A DNA stretch of 64,000 bases from Citricoccus sp. K5 (GTDB lineage: Bacteria > Actinomycetota > Actinomycetes > Actinomycetales > Micrococcaceae). The DNA lies in assembly GCF_902506195.1 (NCBI RefSeq), contig NZ_LR732817.1:1892985-1956984 (forward strand), in the 5' to 3' direction. Positions within the stretch are counted from its first letter, which is position 1; every line of letters begins with the position of its first letter. A program made the position numbers and the translations under genes. Shown in pieces: positions 33,233 to 41,415 of this stretch. Under the pieces are notes generated by a model, which saw only the letters and a program-made list of their open reading frames with translations, was not told the origin of the DNA and made no database searches.

Positions 33233-33559
33233 TCACACGACGTCATCTGCACTTTGGCCCGGTATTCTCCCCGCCAGTTGACGCAGCCTCGCGATCTCAG
33301 CATCCCGCTCGGCCAGGGCCCCGGACAGCGTCGCGAGCACCTCGTCGACCTGGTCCATGCGGTATCCGCGCAGCCCCGGCGACAAGCGCAGCGCGTCCAC
33401 GTCCTCCGCTTCCGGAGACGGGGGCAGCAGGACCGGCGGCAGGGCACGCACAGGCTCGGACAGCGGCGCTGCGAACCCCGTCTTGCCCGTGACGGCCAGG
33501 GCGAGAAGCCCCACCACGACGACGGCGGCCACCAGGACCAGCACCATGAACACGTTCAC
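33233..33559 (-). CDS. Membrane-anchored DivIVA-like small protein
   Basis: 108 residues from GTG 33559, which overlaps the LOG gene stop as GTGA. One N-terminal membrane helix (about 3-24) is followed by a Pro-rich linker. A short DivIVA-domain motif RGYRMDQVDEVLATL (about 64-78) and a helix SGALAERDAEIARLRQLAG likely to be coiled coil come next. DivIVA/Wag31 proteins mark curved membranes and poles. This one is far shorter and membrane-bound, so it may be a polar or septal accessory factor; the role is inferred. It is translationally coupled to the LOG protein. Confidence 0.8.
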   Translation of the reverse strand: MNVFMVLVLVAAVVVVGLLALAVTGKTGFAAPLSEPVRALPPVLLPPSPEAEDVDALRLSPGLRGYRMDQVDEVLATLSGALAERDAEIARLRQLAGRIPGQSADDVV

Positions 33560-34404
33560 TGGGGATCACCCGACGCAAACCCGTGGTCCGCCGTGAGCCG
33601 CTGATGGTCCGGGTCCCAGTCCTCCCGGTCGGGCCATCGTCCCCCGGCCACCGTGTTGAGCACGAGGTCCACGGCCTCTTCCGGGGTGTCGGCCAGCTGG
33701 AGCAGGCTCACGTCGACGGGATTGACCATGCCGCGCTTGACCAGGCTGTCTCTGATCCAGGCCACCAACGGGCCCCAGAAGTCCCGCCCCAGCAGCACCA
33801 CCGGAAAGGCGGTAACCTTCCCGGTCTGGACCAGGGTGAGGGCCTCGAACAGCTCGTCCAGGGTGCCCAGACCACCGGGGACCACCACGAATCCCTGGGA
33901 GTACTTCAGGAACATCACCTTGCGCACGAAGAAGTAGCGGAAGTCGACGCCGAGGTCGACCCAGTCGTTCATTCCCTGCTCATGGGGCAGCTCGATACCC
34001 AGGCCCACCGACAGCCCGCCGGCCTCCTTGGCGCCGCGGTTGGCCGCCTCCATGGCCCCGGGCCCGCCTCCGGTGACCACGCTGAAACCGGCCTCGGCGA
34101 GCCGGTACCCCACCTCTCGGGCCTGCTCGTACTCGGCCGCGCCGGGTGCGGTGCGCGCGGACCCGAACACGGAGATGGCCGGCCCGAGGTCCGCCAGGGC
34201 ACCGAAGCCCTCGACGAACTCGCCTTGGATGCGCAGCACCCGCCACGCGTCCGTGGTGGTGGACTGCCGTTCCGATGATCGGGCGTCGTCTGAACGAAGC
34301 AGCAATTGGTCGAAGGTCGGACCGGCTGCAGCAGCACCGCGCAGGGTTTGAGCGCCGCGCCGGATTCGCGGAGCGGAGGCGTCCGCATCGCCGTGGTGTG
34401 ACAT
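33556..34404 (-). CDS. LOG-family (TIGR00730) Rossmann protein
   Basis: 282 residues from ATG 34404. Motifs of the lysine-decarboxylase-like/LOG family are complete: SVFGSART, VTGGGPGAMEAANRGA and the active-site PGGLGTLDELFEALT. Characterised members are phosphoribohydrolases that release cytokinin-like bases or cleave nucleoside monophosphates. The N-terminal 60 residues are a polar extension. The gene has TAGGCT 6 nt before the ATG and no ribosome site (leaderless) and is coupled to the DivIVA-like gene. In Mycobacterium a LOG protein also lies near the sigE/tatB region. Confidence 0.9.
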   Translation of the reverse strand: MSHHGDADASAPRIRRGAQTLRGAAAAGPTFDQLLLRSDDARSSERQSTTTDAWRVLRIQGEFVEGFGALADLGPAISVFGSARTAPGAAEYEQAREVGYRLAEAGFSVVTGGGPGAMEAANRGAKEAGGLSVGLGIELPHEQGMNDWVDLGVDFRYFFVRKVMFLKYSQGFVVVPGGLGTLDELFEALTLVQTGKVTAFPVVLLGRDFWGPLVAWIRDSLVKRGMVNPVDVSLLQLADTPEEAVDLVLNTVAGGRWPDREDWDPDHQRLTADHGFASGDPQ

Positions 34405-34416
34405 GAGCCCAGCCTA
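34405..34416 (-). promoter_or_regulatory. Leaderless -10 element (TAGGCT) for the LOG gene
   Basis: TAGGCT (34416-34411 on the minus strand) lies 6 nt before ATG 34404. Confidence 0.5.
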
Positions 34417-34510
34417 TCGCCGCACCGGGATCCACGACTCCGGGCCAAATCGCGCAATAAGTGTTTCAGAAAGGCAACGATTGGGTTAAATGCACCGTGA
34501 CGACCACGTC

Positions 34511-34541
34511 TTGATGATCTGGCCTGATCTTGTCCTATAGT
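34511..34541 (+). promoter_or_regulatory. gluA promoter (TTGATG - 19 - TATAGT), leaderless
   Basis: TTGATG at 34511-34516 and TATAGT at 34536-34541, with the ATG 9 nt after the -10. The region 34440-34550 is distinctly AT-richer than its surroundings, as expected for a promoter. Confidence 0.55.
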
Positions 34542-34550
34542 CTCTCCCCT

Positions 34551-35345
34551 ATGACGCAGAGCACACCGGCCCCGACGGATCCCCCCGCAGCCGACTCCAC
34601 CGCAAAGCGGGCCCTCGTTGAACTGGACAATGTCAACAAGCACTTCGGTTCGTTCCAAGCCCTCAAGGACATCAACCTGACCATTCCCGAGGGGCAGGTG
34701 GCAATCGTCATCGGCCCCTCCGGTTCCGGCAAGTCGACGCTCTGCCGCACCATCAACCGCCTCGAGACCATCGATGAGGGGGGCACCATCCGCATCGATG
34801 GAAAGCCGCTCCCCGCGGAGGGCAAGGGCCTCGCCCAGCTACGGGCCGATGTCGGGATGGTGTTCCAGTCCTTCAACCTCTTCGCTCACAAGTCGATCGT
34901 GGAGAACGTGACCCTGGGGCCGATCAAGGTCAAGGGCATCAAGAAGTCCCAGGCCAACGACGAGGCCATGGCCCTGCTGGAACGCGTCGGGGTCGCGCAG
35001 CAGGCCAAGAAGATGCCCGCACAGCTCTCCGGCGGCCAGCAGCAGCGCGTCGCCATCGCCCGGGCGCTGGCCATGCGGCCCAAGGTGATGCTCTTCGACG
35101 AACCCACGTCCGCCCTGGATCCCGAGATGGTCCAGGAGGTCCTGGACGTCATGGTCCAGCTGGCACACGAGGGCATGACCATGGTCGTGGTCACCCACGA
35201 GATGGGCTTCGCCCGCAAGGCCGGCGACCGTGTCATCTTCATGGACGAGGGCGCCATCCTCGAGGACACCGATCCGGAATCCTTCTTCATGAATCCGCAG
35301 CACCCGCGCGCCAAGGACTTCCTCGGGAAGATCCTGACCCACTGA
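34551..35345 (+). CDS. gluA: Glutamate-type amino acid ABC transporter, ATPase
   Basis: 264 residues from ATG 34551; an upstream TTG would include the promoter in the gene. Walker A GPSGSGKS, the Q-loop VFQSFNLF, signature LSGGQQQR, Walker [15 protein letters not shown] and switch HEMGF mark a polar amino acid ATPase. [16 protein letters not shown] is typical of the GlnQ/GluA group. The N-terminal 20 residues are a Thr/Pro-rich extension. First gene of gluABCD, leaderless, with the binding protein 79 bp downstream. Substrate (glutamate or glutamine) is assigned from the operon arrangement. Confidence 0.92.
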   Translation: MTQSTPAPTDPPAADSTAKRALVELDNVNKHFGSFQALKDINLTIPEGQVAIVIGPSGSGKSTLCRTINRLETIDEGGTIRIDGKPLPAEGKGLAQLRADVGMVFQSFNLFAHKSIVENVTLGPIKVKGIKKSQANDEAMALLERVGVAQQAKKMPAQLSGGQQQRVAIARALAMRPKVMLFDEPTSALDPEMVQEVLDVMVQLAHEGMTMVVVTHEMGFARKAGDRVIFMDEGAILEDTDPESFFMNPQHPRAKDFLGKILTH

Positions 35346-35424
35346 CCAACACCGTCACCACTTCATCAACCGCATCACCCGCACCCAACCGCTCAATCAC
35401 TCGAGCACCGCTCCTGGAGGAACA

Positions 35425-36297
35425 ATGCGCAAGAAGCTCCTTTCCACCGCCGCCATCGCCGCGTCGGCCGCCCTCGTCCTGTCCGCCTGCTCGCCGTCCT
35501 CCACCGAGGAGGGTGGCGAGACCGGCGGCAGTGAGACCGCAGGCGGGGGCGACTCCGTCCGCATCGGCATCAAGTTCGACCAGCCGGGCCTCGGCTTCCG
35601 CGAGGGAAGCGGTGACCCGACCGGCTTCGACGTAGACGTGGCCAAGTACGTGGCCACCGAGCTGGGCTACACCGAGGACCAGATCGAATGGGTCCAGACC
35701 CCCTCGGCCAACCGCGAGAACGCCCTGGAGGGCGGCGAGGTCGACATGATCTTCGCGACCTACTCGATCACCGACGAACGCGCCGAGCGCGTGGGCTTCG
35801 CCGGACCGTACTTCGTGGCCGGCCAGGACCTGCTGGTCCGCGCCGACGACACCGAGATCACCGGCCCGGAGGACCTGGAGGGCAAGAACCTGTGCTCGGT
35901 CACCGGTTCCACCTCCGCCCAGACCATTCAGGACGAGTACGCCGAGGGCGTGGAGCTGGTGGAGCAGGGCGGCTACGCCGAGTGCGTGACCTACCTCGAG
36001 TCCGGCCAGGTGGACGCCGTCACCACCGACGACATCATCCTCGCCGGCCTGGCCGCGACCCCGGAGAATTCGGGCAAGTTCACCGTCGTCGGCAATCCCT
36101 TCACCGTCGAGCGCTACGGCGTCGGCATCCCGCAGGGTTCCGAGGATTGCCAAGCCATCAACGACGCCATCACCAAGATGAAGGACGAGGGCGCCTGGGA
36201 AGAGGCCCTGACCGCCAACACCGAGGGCACCGGCTACACGCCTGACGAGGAGCTGAACAACGGCCCCGAGGCGGAGATGGAATCCTGCGAGGCCTGA
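35425..36297 (+). CDS. gluB: Amino acid ABC transporter substrate-binding lipoprotein
   Basis: 290 residues from ATG 35425, with GGAGGAA 2 nt upstream. A lipoprotein signal ends in LVLSAC, with Cys22 the lipidated residue. The family 3 solute-binding fold begins VRIGIKFDQPGLGFREG and includes VDMIFATYSITDERAERVGF. NLCSVTGSTSAQTIQ matches GluB-like glutamate binders. A second Cys pair (in SVTGS.. and YAECVTYLE) may form a disulfide. It is exported by Sec and tethered outside the membrane. A strong hairpin directly after the gene probably keeps it more abundant than the permeases. Confidence 0.92.
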   Translation: MRKKLLSTAAIAASAALVLSACSPSSTEEGGETGGSETAGGGDSVRIGIKFDQPGLGFREGSGDPTGFDVDVAKYVATELGYTEDQIEWVQTPSANRENALEGGEVDMIFATYSITDERAERVGFAGPYFVAGQDLLVRADDTEITGPEDLEGKNLCSVTGSTSAQTIQDEYAEGVELVEQGGYAECVTYLESGQVDAVTTDDIILAGLAATPENSGKFTVVGNPFTVERYGVGIPQGSEDCQAINDAITKMKDEGAWEEALTANTEGTGYTPDEELNNGPEAEMESCEA

Positions 36298-36322
36298 TCA
36301 CCACCATCACACCGTGATTCGG

Positions 36323-36352
36323 CGGTGGGCCGGGCACCCGCCCGGCCCACCG
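36323..36352 (+). terminator. 12-bp hairpin between gluB and gluC
   Basis: Arms 36323-36334 (CGGTGGGCCGGG) and 36341-36352 are perfect complements with a 6-nt loop, followed by a C/T-rich stretch. It is likely a partial terminator or 3'-end stabiliser that raises binding protein over permease. Confidence 0.65.
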
Positions 36353-36429
36353 TCGTCCTCCTCCGGCCACCACCACCGGCCACGGCCCCGGCACACCCCC
36401 AAGCCGGCGGCCACTGACACAGGAAGCTC

Positions 36430-37104
36430 ATGAACGGATTCCTCGAACTCTTCGCCGACTACGACATCCTCGGCGCCTTCTGGATGAACGTCCGGCTGAC
36501 GTTCCTGGCGGCCATCGGCTCCTTCATCCTCGGCACCATCCTGGCCGTCTTCCGGATCTCTCCCGTCGGCTCCCTCCGGAGCATCGGCACGTCCTACGTG
36601 AACACGGTCCGCAACACCCCGTTGACCATCATCATGGTGCTCGGCGTGCTGGCCGTATGGGGTCAGCTGCAGATCACGTTCTCCTCGGACTTCGACCTGA
36701 ACTTCTTCACCTACGCCGTGATCTCCTTGATCCTCTACCACGCGGCGTTCGTGTGCGAGGCGATCCGTTCGGGCGTCAACACGGTGCCCCTCGGCCAGGC
36801 CGAGGCCGCGCGTGCGATCGGGCTCAGCTTCCTGCCGGCCGCCCGCCTGGTGGTGCTCCCACAGGCCCTGCGCGGTGCGATCACGCCGCTCGGCAACACG
36901 CTCATCGCCCTGACCAAGAACACCACGGTAGCCGCGGCAGCCTCCGTGGCCGAGGCCTCCGGACTGATGAGGACCATGATCGAGTTCAACCCGGACCTGA
37001 TGATCTACATCTTCCTCACCATCGCGATCGGATTCTGCATCATCGTGATCCCCATGGGTATCCTGACCACCTGGCTCTCCGACAAATTGGCGGTGGCCCG
37101 ATGA
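36430..37104 (+). CDS. gluC: Amino acid ABC transporter permease
   Basis: 224 residues from ATG 36430, with AGGAAGC 3 nt upstream. About five membrane helices. The NIRLTFLAAIGSFILGTILA-like start and the EAA loop EAARAIGLSFLPAARLVVLPQ (read in parts, about 121-141), which docks onto the ATPase, identify a HisM/GlnP-type permease. Its stop overlaps gluD (ATGA). Confidence 0.9.
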   Translation: MNGFLELFADYDILGAFWMNVRLTFLAAIGSFILGTILAVFRISPVGSLRSIGTSYVNTVRNTPLTIIMVLGVLAVWGQLQITFSSDFDLNFFTYAVISLILYHAAFVCEAIRSGVNTVPLGQAEAARAIGLSFLPAARLVVLPQALRGAITPLGNTLIALTKNTTVAAAASVAEASGLMRTMIEFNPDLMIYIFLTIAIGFCIIVIPMGILTTWLSDKLAVAR

Positions 37105-37991
37105 AGGCACAGGCCTCCGTCCTCTTCGACGCCCCGGGTCCCAGGGCCCGGCGCAACATCCTGATCTCCAATGCGATCGCCCTCGCCGTGGTACTGGTCG
37201 TGGTCGTCCTCGTGCTCATGCAGCTGGACCGCCAGGGTCAGCTGGCCCCTGCCCAGTGGACCAATGCCCTCAACGCCAACGCCTGGACCAACTATTATCT
37301 GCCCGGCCTGCAGTTCACCCTGCAGTCCTCCGGCATTGCCGTGATCACGGCCCTGGTCTTCGGACTGGTCTTCGGCTTCCTGCGCTTGGCCCCGTTCGCC
37401 ATCATCCGAGGGGTCTCCGGCGTCATCGTGGAGTTCTTCCGCGCCGTCCCGGTGCTCGTGATGATGTTCTTCCTGTACTTCTTCTTCTCCCGCGTGGTGG
37501 CTCCCACGGGGCTGATCGCCTCCGGGGACGCGGCGTACTACGGCGTCATCGTGGGCCTGACGGTCTACAACGGGGCCGTCATCGCCGAACTCGTCCGGTC
37601 CGGCGTGAAGTCCCTGCCGAAGGGGCAGCGGGAAGCCGCCGCGGCAGTCGGCATGACCGGCAACCAGTCCCTGCGTCTGGTGGAGGTTCCGCAGGCACTG
37701 ACCGCCATGCTGCCGTCCCTGCTCAGTCAGTTCGTGGTCATCCTCAAGGACTCCGCCCTGGGCTACCTGATCGGCTTCTACGAACTGCTGCAGTACTCCC
37801 GCCAGCTGGGCTCCGGGTACTCGAACATCCTGCAGACGCTCGTGGTGGCGGCGCTGATCTTCATCGTCATCAACTTCATCCTGACCTGGCTGGCGACGAA
37901 GCTGGCGGGCACCCTGTCCTCCCGCACCGGTGGCGACACGGCCCCGGCCACCTCCACCACCATGGTGTCCACCATCGAGGTCGCCAAGTAA
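37101..37991 (+). CDS. gluD: Amino acid ABC transporter permease
   Basis: 296 residues. The ATG overlaps the gluC stop (ATGA). It has an N-terminal helix (about 20-42), an insertion before the conserved permease core, and the EAA loop QREAAAAVGMTGNQSLRLVE (about 174-193). About five to six helices in total and a hydrophilic Ser/Thr tail. Longer than gluC, as usual in actinobacterial gluABCD. It pairs with GluC to form the membrane channel. It ends inside a small tandem repeat. Confidence 0.9.
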   Translation: MKAQASVLFDAPGPRARRNILISNAIALAVVLVVVVLVLMQLDRQGQLAPAQWTNALNANAWTNYYLPGLQFTLQSSGIAVITALVFGLVFGFLRLAPFAIIRGVSGVIVEFFRAVPVLVMMFFLYFFFSRVVAPTGLIASGDAAYYGVIVGLTVYNGAVIAELVRSGVKSLPKGQREAAAAVGMTGNQSLRLVEVPQALTAMLPSLLSQFVVILKDSALGYLIGFYELLQYSRQLGSGYSNILQTLVVAALIFIVINFILTWLATKLAGTLSSRTGGDTAPATSTTMVSTIEVAK

Positions 37992-38021
37992 GCCCGCAGT
38001 AGGCCCGCAGTAAGCCCGTAG
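37989..38021. repeat. Three 11-bp tandem repeats at the gluD stop
   Basis: TAAGCCCGCAG, TAGGCCCGCAG and TAAGCCCGTAG follow each other; the first begins on the gluD stop codon. Each unit supplies a further stop triplet. It lies between convergent gluD and dapE and does not form an obvious hairpin. Confidence 0.7.
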
Positions 38022-38060
38022 AAGGTCAGGCAGCCGTCTCGGTACCCGATCCGCAGCAGG

Positions 38061-39332
38061 TCAGGACGATGAGGATGCCGGGACGACTGCCGGCACCAGC
38101 CACCGGCGCAGTGCGGCCAGGCAGTTGCGGATGGCCCCGGCGGTGACATGCTCGTCGTCCGTGTGGGCCAGCAGGGCGTCCCCGGGGCCGAAGTTCACCG
38201 CGGGCACCCCGAGCTCGGAGAACCGGGCGACGTCCGTCCAGCCATACTTCGGCATCGGCGTTCCCCCTACAGCCGCGACGAAGGCGGCGGCGGCCGGACG
38301 GTCCAGTCCGGGCCGGGCCGAGTGCGACTCGTCGACGACCTCCACGCGGTCACGTCCGATGCCGGCCTCGGCCAGCACCTCGTACACGTGCGCATGGGCC
38401 TGCTCGAGGTCCTTGTCCGGGGCGAACCGGTAGTTGACCTCCACGGTGCAGGCGTCCGGGATGACGTTGCCGGCGGTCCCCCCATTGATCCGGACCGCGT
38501 TCAGGCCCTCCCGGTAGTCGAGTCCCTCGACCGTGATGGTGGCGGGCCGATAAGCGGCCAGCGCCGCCAGTAGGGGCCCGGCCGCGTGGATGGCGTTCTC
38601 CCCCTTCCAGGCCCGCCCGGAGTGGGCCGCCACCCCGGGCACCGTGACGACGTACCGATTGGTCCCGTTGCAGCCGCCCTCCACCACACCGTCGGTGGGC
38701 TCCAGCAGCACGGCGAAGTCGGCCTGCACCAGCTCCGGGGCCTCGCGGGCCACGCGGGCCAGCCCCGAGTGTTCGGAACCGACCTCCTCGTGGTCGTAGA
38801 ACACCCAGGTGACGTCGTGCGCGGGGAGGGGGCCGGCGTCGTGCCCGATCCATCCGGCCAGCGCCAGCTGGACGGCCACCCCGGACTTCATGTCCGTGGC
38901 TCCCCGGCCGTAGAGCACGTCTGCGTCCGCCGGACTGGCCGGACTGACCAGGCTGACCGGTCCGGCGCCGGACGTCTCGTACCCGGGAGTCAGTGCCTCA
39001 GCGCCGGCCGGCGACTCCCAGCTGGAGGGCACCGTCCCGCGCGCGCCGGGCGTGGTGGGCAGCGGCACCGTGTCCAGGTGCCCGGCGAGCACGACGCGGG
39101 CCGGCAGGCCGAAGTCGGTGCGCGCCACGACGCTGTCCCCGATGCGGTGGATCGCCAACCGCGGCAGTTGACGCAGGGCGGCCTCGACGGCGTCGGCCAG
39201 GGGGGTCTCGTGGTCGGAGACCGAGGGGATGTCCAGCAGCGCGGCCGTCAGCGTCGCCACATCCGAATCGAGGGGCGGCAGGACGGGGACGGGATGGCCG
39301 GAAGCGGGCCCGGCGTGGCTGGTGCTGTTCAT
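38061..39332 (-). CDS. dapE: Succinyl-diaminopimelate desuccinylase (actinobacterial DapE)
   Basis: Hydrolyses N-succinyl-LL-DAP in the succinylase branch of lysine and DAP synthesis. 423 residues from ATG 39332. M20 di-zinc motifs: VVLAGHLDTVPLP, GRGATDMKSG, FYDHEEVGSEHSG and the late KYGWTDVARF. A Gly/Ser/Pro-rich insertion of about 40 residues (TTPGARGTVPSSWESPAGAE and onward) sits between the first two metal motifs and makes it longer than typical. The start has TAGACT 7 nt upstream and no ribosome site. It is divergent from dapD, 38 bp away, with overlapping promoters. Confidence 0.93.
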   Translation of the reverse strand: MNSTSHAGPASGHPVPVLPPLDSDVATLTAALLDIPSVSDHETPLADAVEAALRQLPRLAIHRIGDSVVARTDFGLPARVVLAGHLDTVPLPTTPGARGTVPSSWESPAGAEALTPGYETSGAGPVSLVSPASPADADVLYGRGATDMKSGVAVQLALAGWIGHDAGPLPAHDVTWVFYDHEEVGSEHSGLARVAREAPELVQADFAVLLEPTDGVVEGGCNGTNRYVVTVPGVAAHSGRAWKGENAIHAAGPLLAALAAYRPATITVEGLDYREGLNAVRINGGTAGNVIPDACTVEVNYRFAPDKDLEQAHAHVYEVLAEAGIGRDRVEVVDESHSARPGLDRPAAAAFVAAVGGTPMPKYGWTDVARFSELGVPAVNFGPGDALLAHTDDEHVTAGAIRNCLAALRRWLVPAVVPASSSS

Positions 39333-39339
39333 GCCCGTC

Positions 39340-39363
39340 AGTCTAAGTCTGTGCCAGTAGGAT
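39340..39363. promoter_or_regulatory. Overlapping divergent leaderless promoters of dapE and dapD
   Basis: TAGACT on the minus strand (39345-39340) is 7 nt before the dapE ATG (39332). TAGGAT on the plus strand (39358-39363) is 7 nt before the dapD ATG (39371). Each -10 lies in the region where the -35 of the other would be, so polymerase binding should be mutually exclusive. Confidence 0.55.
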
Positions 39364-39370
39364 ATTTCCC

Positions 39371-40426
39371 ATGACTTCAACCCCCACCCAGCCGGGTTCC
39401 AGCCTGTCCGCCGACCGTTCAGACCACGCCGATGCCGCTCGCCCAGGCGGCGTGCGCACGGCCTCGGGCGTCGGGCTGGCCACCGTGGCGGACGATGGCA
39501 CCGTTCTCGATGTCTGGTATCCCGCCCCGGTGCTCGGCACCGACGGCGGAGGGCTGGAGGCCGAGCTGGCCGCGGTGGCCGTCGCCGACGCCGACCGGGG
39601 CACCCGCCAGCAGGTCCACACCGTGCAGATCGATCTCGACGCGGCGCCCGCAGACGCCCTGGACGCCTGGTTGCGCCTGCACCTGCTGTCCCACCGGCTG
39701 GCGCAGCCGAACACCATCAACCTGGACGGCGTCTTCGGGGTGCTGGCCAACGTGGTGTGGACGAACTTCGGTCCCTGCCTGCCGGCCGGATTCGAGACCA
39801 CACGGCTCCGGCTGCGCGCCCGCGGTCCCGTACAGGTCTACGGCGTGGACAAGTTCCCCCGTATGACCGACTACGTGGTGCCCACCGGCGTGCGCATCGG
39901 CGATGCCGACCGGGTCCGGCTCGGGGCCCACCTGGCCGAGGGCACCACCGTGATGCACGAGGGCTTCGTGAACTTCAACGCCGGAACGTTCGGCGCCTCC
40001 ATGGTCGAGGGCCGGATCTCCGCCGGCGTCGTGGTCGGTGACGGCTCCGACGTGGGCGGCGGCGCCTCCATCATGGGCACCCTCTCCGGCGGGGGATCCC
40101 AGCGGATCACCATCGGCGAACGGGTACTGCTGGGCGCCAATTCCGGCGTGGGAATCTCCGTCGGCGACGATTCCGTGGTCGAGGCCGGGCTCTACATCAC
40201 GGCCGGCACCCGAGTGGCCGTGCGCATGGGCACCCGTGACGGGTCCAAGGGGGAGACAGGCGGGGAGGCCGGTGGAGAAACCGCCCACGAGACCACCGTC
40301 AAGGCCCTCGACCTCTCAGGCGTCCCCCACCTGCTGTTCCGCCGCGATTCCTCCACCGGCCAGGTCCAGGCCCTGCCCCGCGCCGGCCAGACCGTGGCCC
40401 TCAACGACGCCCTGCACGCCAACTGA
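39371..40426 (+). CDS. dapD: Tetrahydrodipicolinate N-succinyltransferase (actinobacterial DapD)
   Basis: Succinylates tetrahydrodipicolinate, the step two before DapE. 351 residues. The actinobacterial DapD layout is visible: an N-terminal alpha/beta domain (about 1-165), then a left-handed beta-helix with hexapeptide repeats ([20 protein letters not shown], read on through [20 protein letters not shown]) and the trimer-contact [15 protein letters not shown]. The active-site E/G residues lie in [14 protein letters not shown] Gly/Glu linker ([15 protein letters not shown], about 294-308) precedes the C-terminal strand. Confidence 0.95.
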   Translation: MTSTPTQPGSSLSADRSDHADAARPGGVRTASGVGLATVADDGTVLDVWYPAPVLGTDGGGLEAELAAVAVADADRGTRQQVHTVQIDLDAAPADALDAWLRLHLLSHRLAQPNTINLDGVFGVLANVVWTNFGPCLPAGFETTRLRLRARGPVQVYGVDKFPRMTDYVVPTGVRIGDADRVRLGAHLAEGTTVMHEGFVNFNAGTFGASMVEGRISAGVVVGDGSDVGGGASIMGTLSGGGSQRITIGERVLLGANSGVGISVGDDSVVEAGLYITAGTRVAVRMGTRDGSKGETGGEAGGETAHETTVKALDLSGVPHLLFRRDSSTGQVQALPRAGQTVALNDALHAN

Positions 40427-40515
40427 CTCCCCAGTAGCCAGACCATGCCGAGTACAGCCGTGTCACGACCCCTGAGGCCGTCCACCCTGGACCGCGGGCG
40501 AGGGGCGCCGCGCCG

Positions 40516-41370
40516 ATGAGCAAGCGTTCCCGGCGGCGCTGGCGCGCGCTGGTGGTCCTCCTGATCTGTCTGGCCGTGGTGGGCGCCGGAACGTGGGCCG
40601 CCTCCCGGTTCATCGACTCCTCGGAGATCCTGGTCCGTGAGCACTGCACGGCGATCGTCGGAACCGACTCCTTCAGGCTCGCGCCCGACCAGGCGGCCAA
40701 CGCCGCCCTGATCTCCGCGGTGTCCCTGGACCGCGGCCTGCCGGCCCGGGCCGCCTCCATCGGCATCGCCACCGGCTTCCAGGAATCGAAGCTGCGCAAC
40801 ATCGACTATGGGGACGAGGCGGGCCCGGATTCCCGCGGCCTGTTCCAGCAGCGGCCGTCCCAGGGGTGGGGCACCGAGGAGCAGGTCATGGATCCGGTCT
40901 ATGCGGCGAACCGCTTCTACCAGGAGCTGGAGGAGCTGGTGCCCGACTTCGAGGACCTCGACATCACGGTGGCGGCCCAGAGGGTCCAGCGCTCGGCGTT
41001 CCCCGATGCCTACGCCGACCACGAGCCCGAGGGCCGGGCCTATGCCTCGGCGTTGACCGGGCACTCCCCCGCGGCCCTGAACTGTGTGCTGAAGTCGCCG
41101 GCCGAGCCCGGCGACGCCACCGCCATGTCCGCCGCCCTGCAGGACCAGTTGTCCTCGGCGCAGCCCCGGGTGTCCGACGACGGCCGCACGGCCACCATCC
41201 CGGCCTCCGGGACGCGAGGCTGGGCTCTCGTGCAGTGGGCCGTGGCCAACGCCGACCAGTTCGGCATCACCTCTGCCTCATTCGGCGGACAGGGCTGGGT
41301 CCGGGCGGATCACGGCTGGGCCCCGGCCACGGGCACCGACGGCGCGGTGACCCTCACCTTCGCGGGTTGA
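40516..41370 (+). CDS. Membrane-anchored transglycosylase-like protein
   Basis: 284 residues from ATG 40516. A basic start (KRSRRRWR) and one helix (about 11-30) form a signal anchor, so the rest is outside the membrane. The region ASIGIATGFQESKLRNIDYGD then DSRGLFQQRPSQGWGTEEQVMD (each read in parts, about 77-122) resembles actinobacterial lytic-transglycosylase-like domains. The E of FQES is the candidate catalytic residue. The C-terminal part (about 205-284) is a small beta domain with GWALVQWAVANADQFGI. A peptidoglycan-remodelling role fits the lysine/DAP neighbourhood but is inference. Confidence 0.7.
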   Translation: MSKRSRRRWRALVVLLICLAVVGAGTWAASRFIDSSEILVREHCTAIVGTDSFRLAPDQAANAALISAVSLDRGLPARAASIGIATGFQESKLRNIDYGDEAGPDSRGLFQQRPSQGWGTEEQVMDPVYAANRFYQELEELVPDFEDLDITVAAQRVQRSAFPDAYADHEPEGRAYASALTGHSPAALNCVLKSPAEPGDATAMSAALQDQLSSAQPRVSDDGRTATIPASGTRGWALVQWAVANADQFGITSASFGGQGWVRADHGWAPATGTDGAVTLTFAG

Positions 41371-41386
41371 CCCGCGAAGGTGAGGG
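41351..41386. terminator. Perfect 17-bp bidirectional hairpin with the stop codon at its apex
   Basis: Arms 41351-41367 and 41370-41386 are perfect complements around a 2-base TG. The TGA stop of the transglycosylase-like gene (41368-41370) forms the tip. It lies between two convergent genes, 30 bp from the gltA stop. No T tract. Confidence 0.8.
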
Positions 41387-41415
41387 CCTGCTAGAACCAG
41401 CTAGGACACCAACGC

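Noticed and set aside
38061-39332. Possibility that the M20 peptidase at 4771 is a second DapE
   Set aside because: Its spacing and the WTAVGWEADPF segment fit carboxypeptidase S-type enzymes, and it is coupled to an MFS transporter rather than dap genes.
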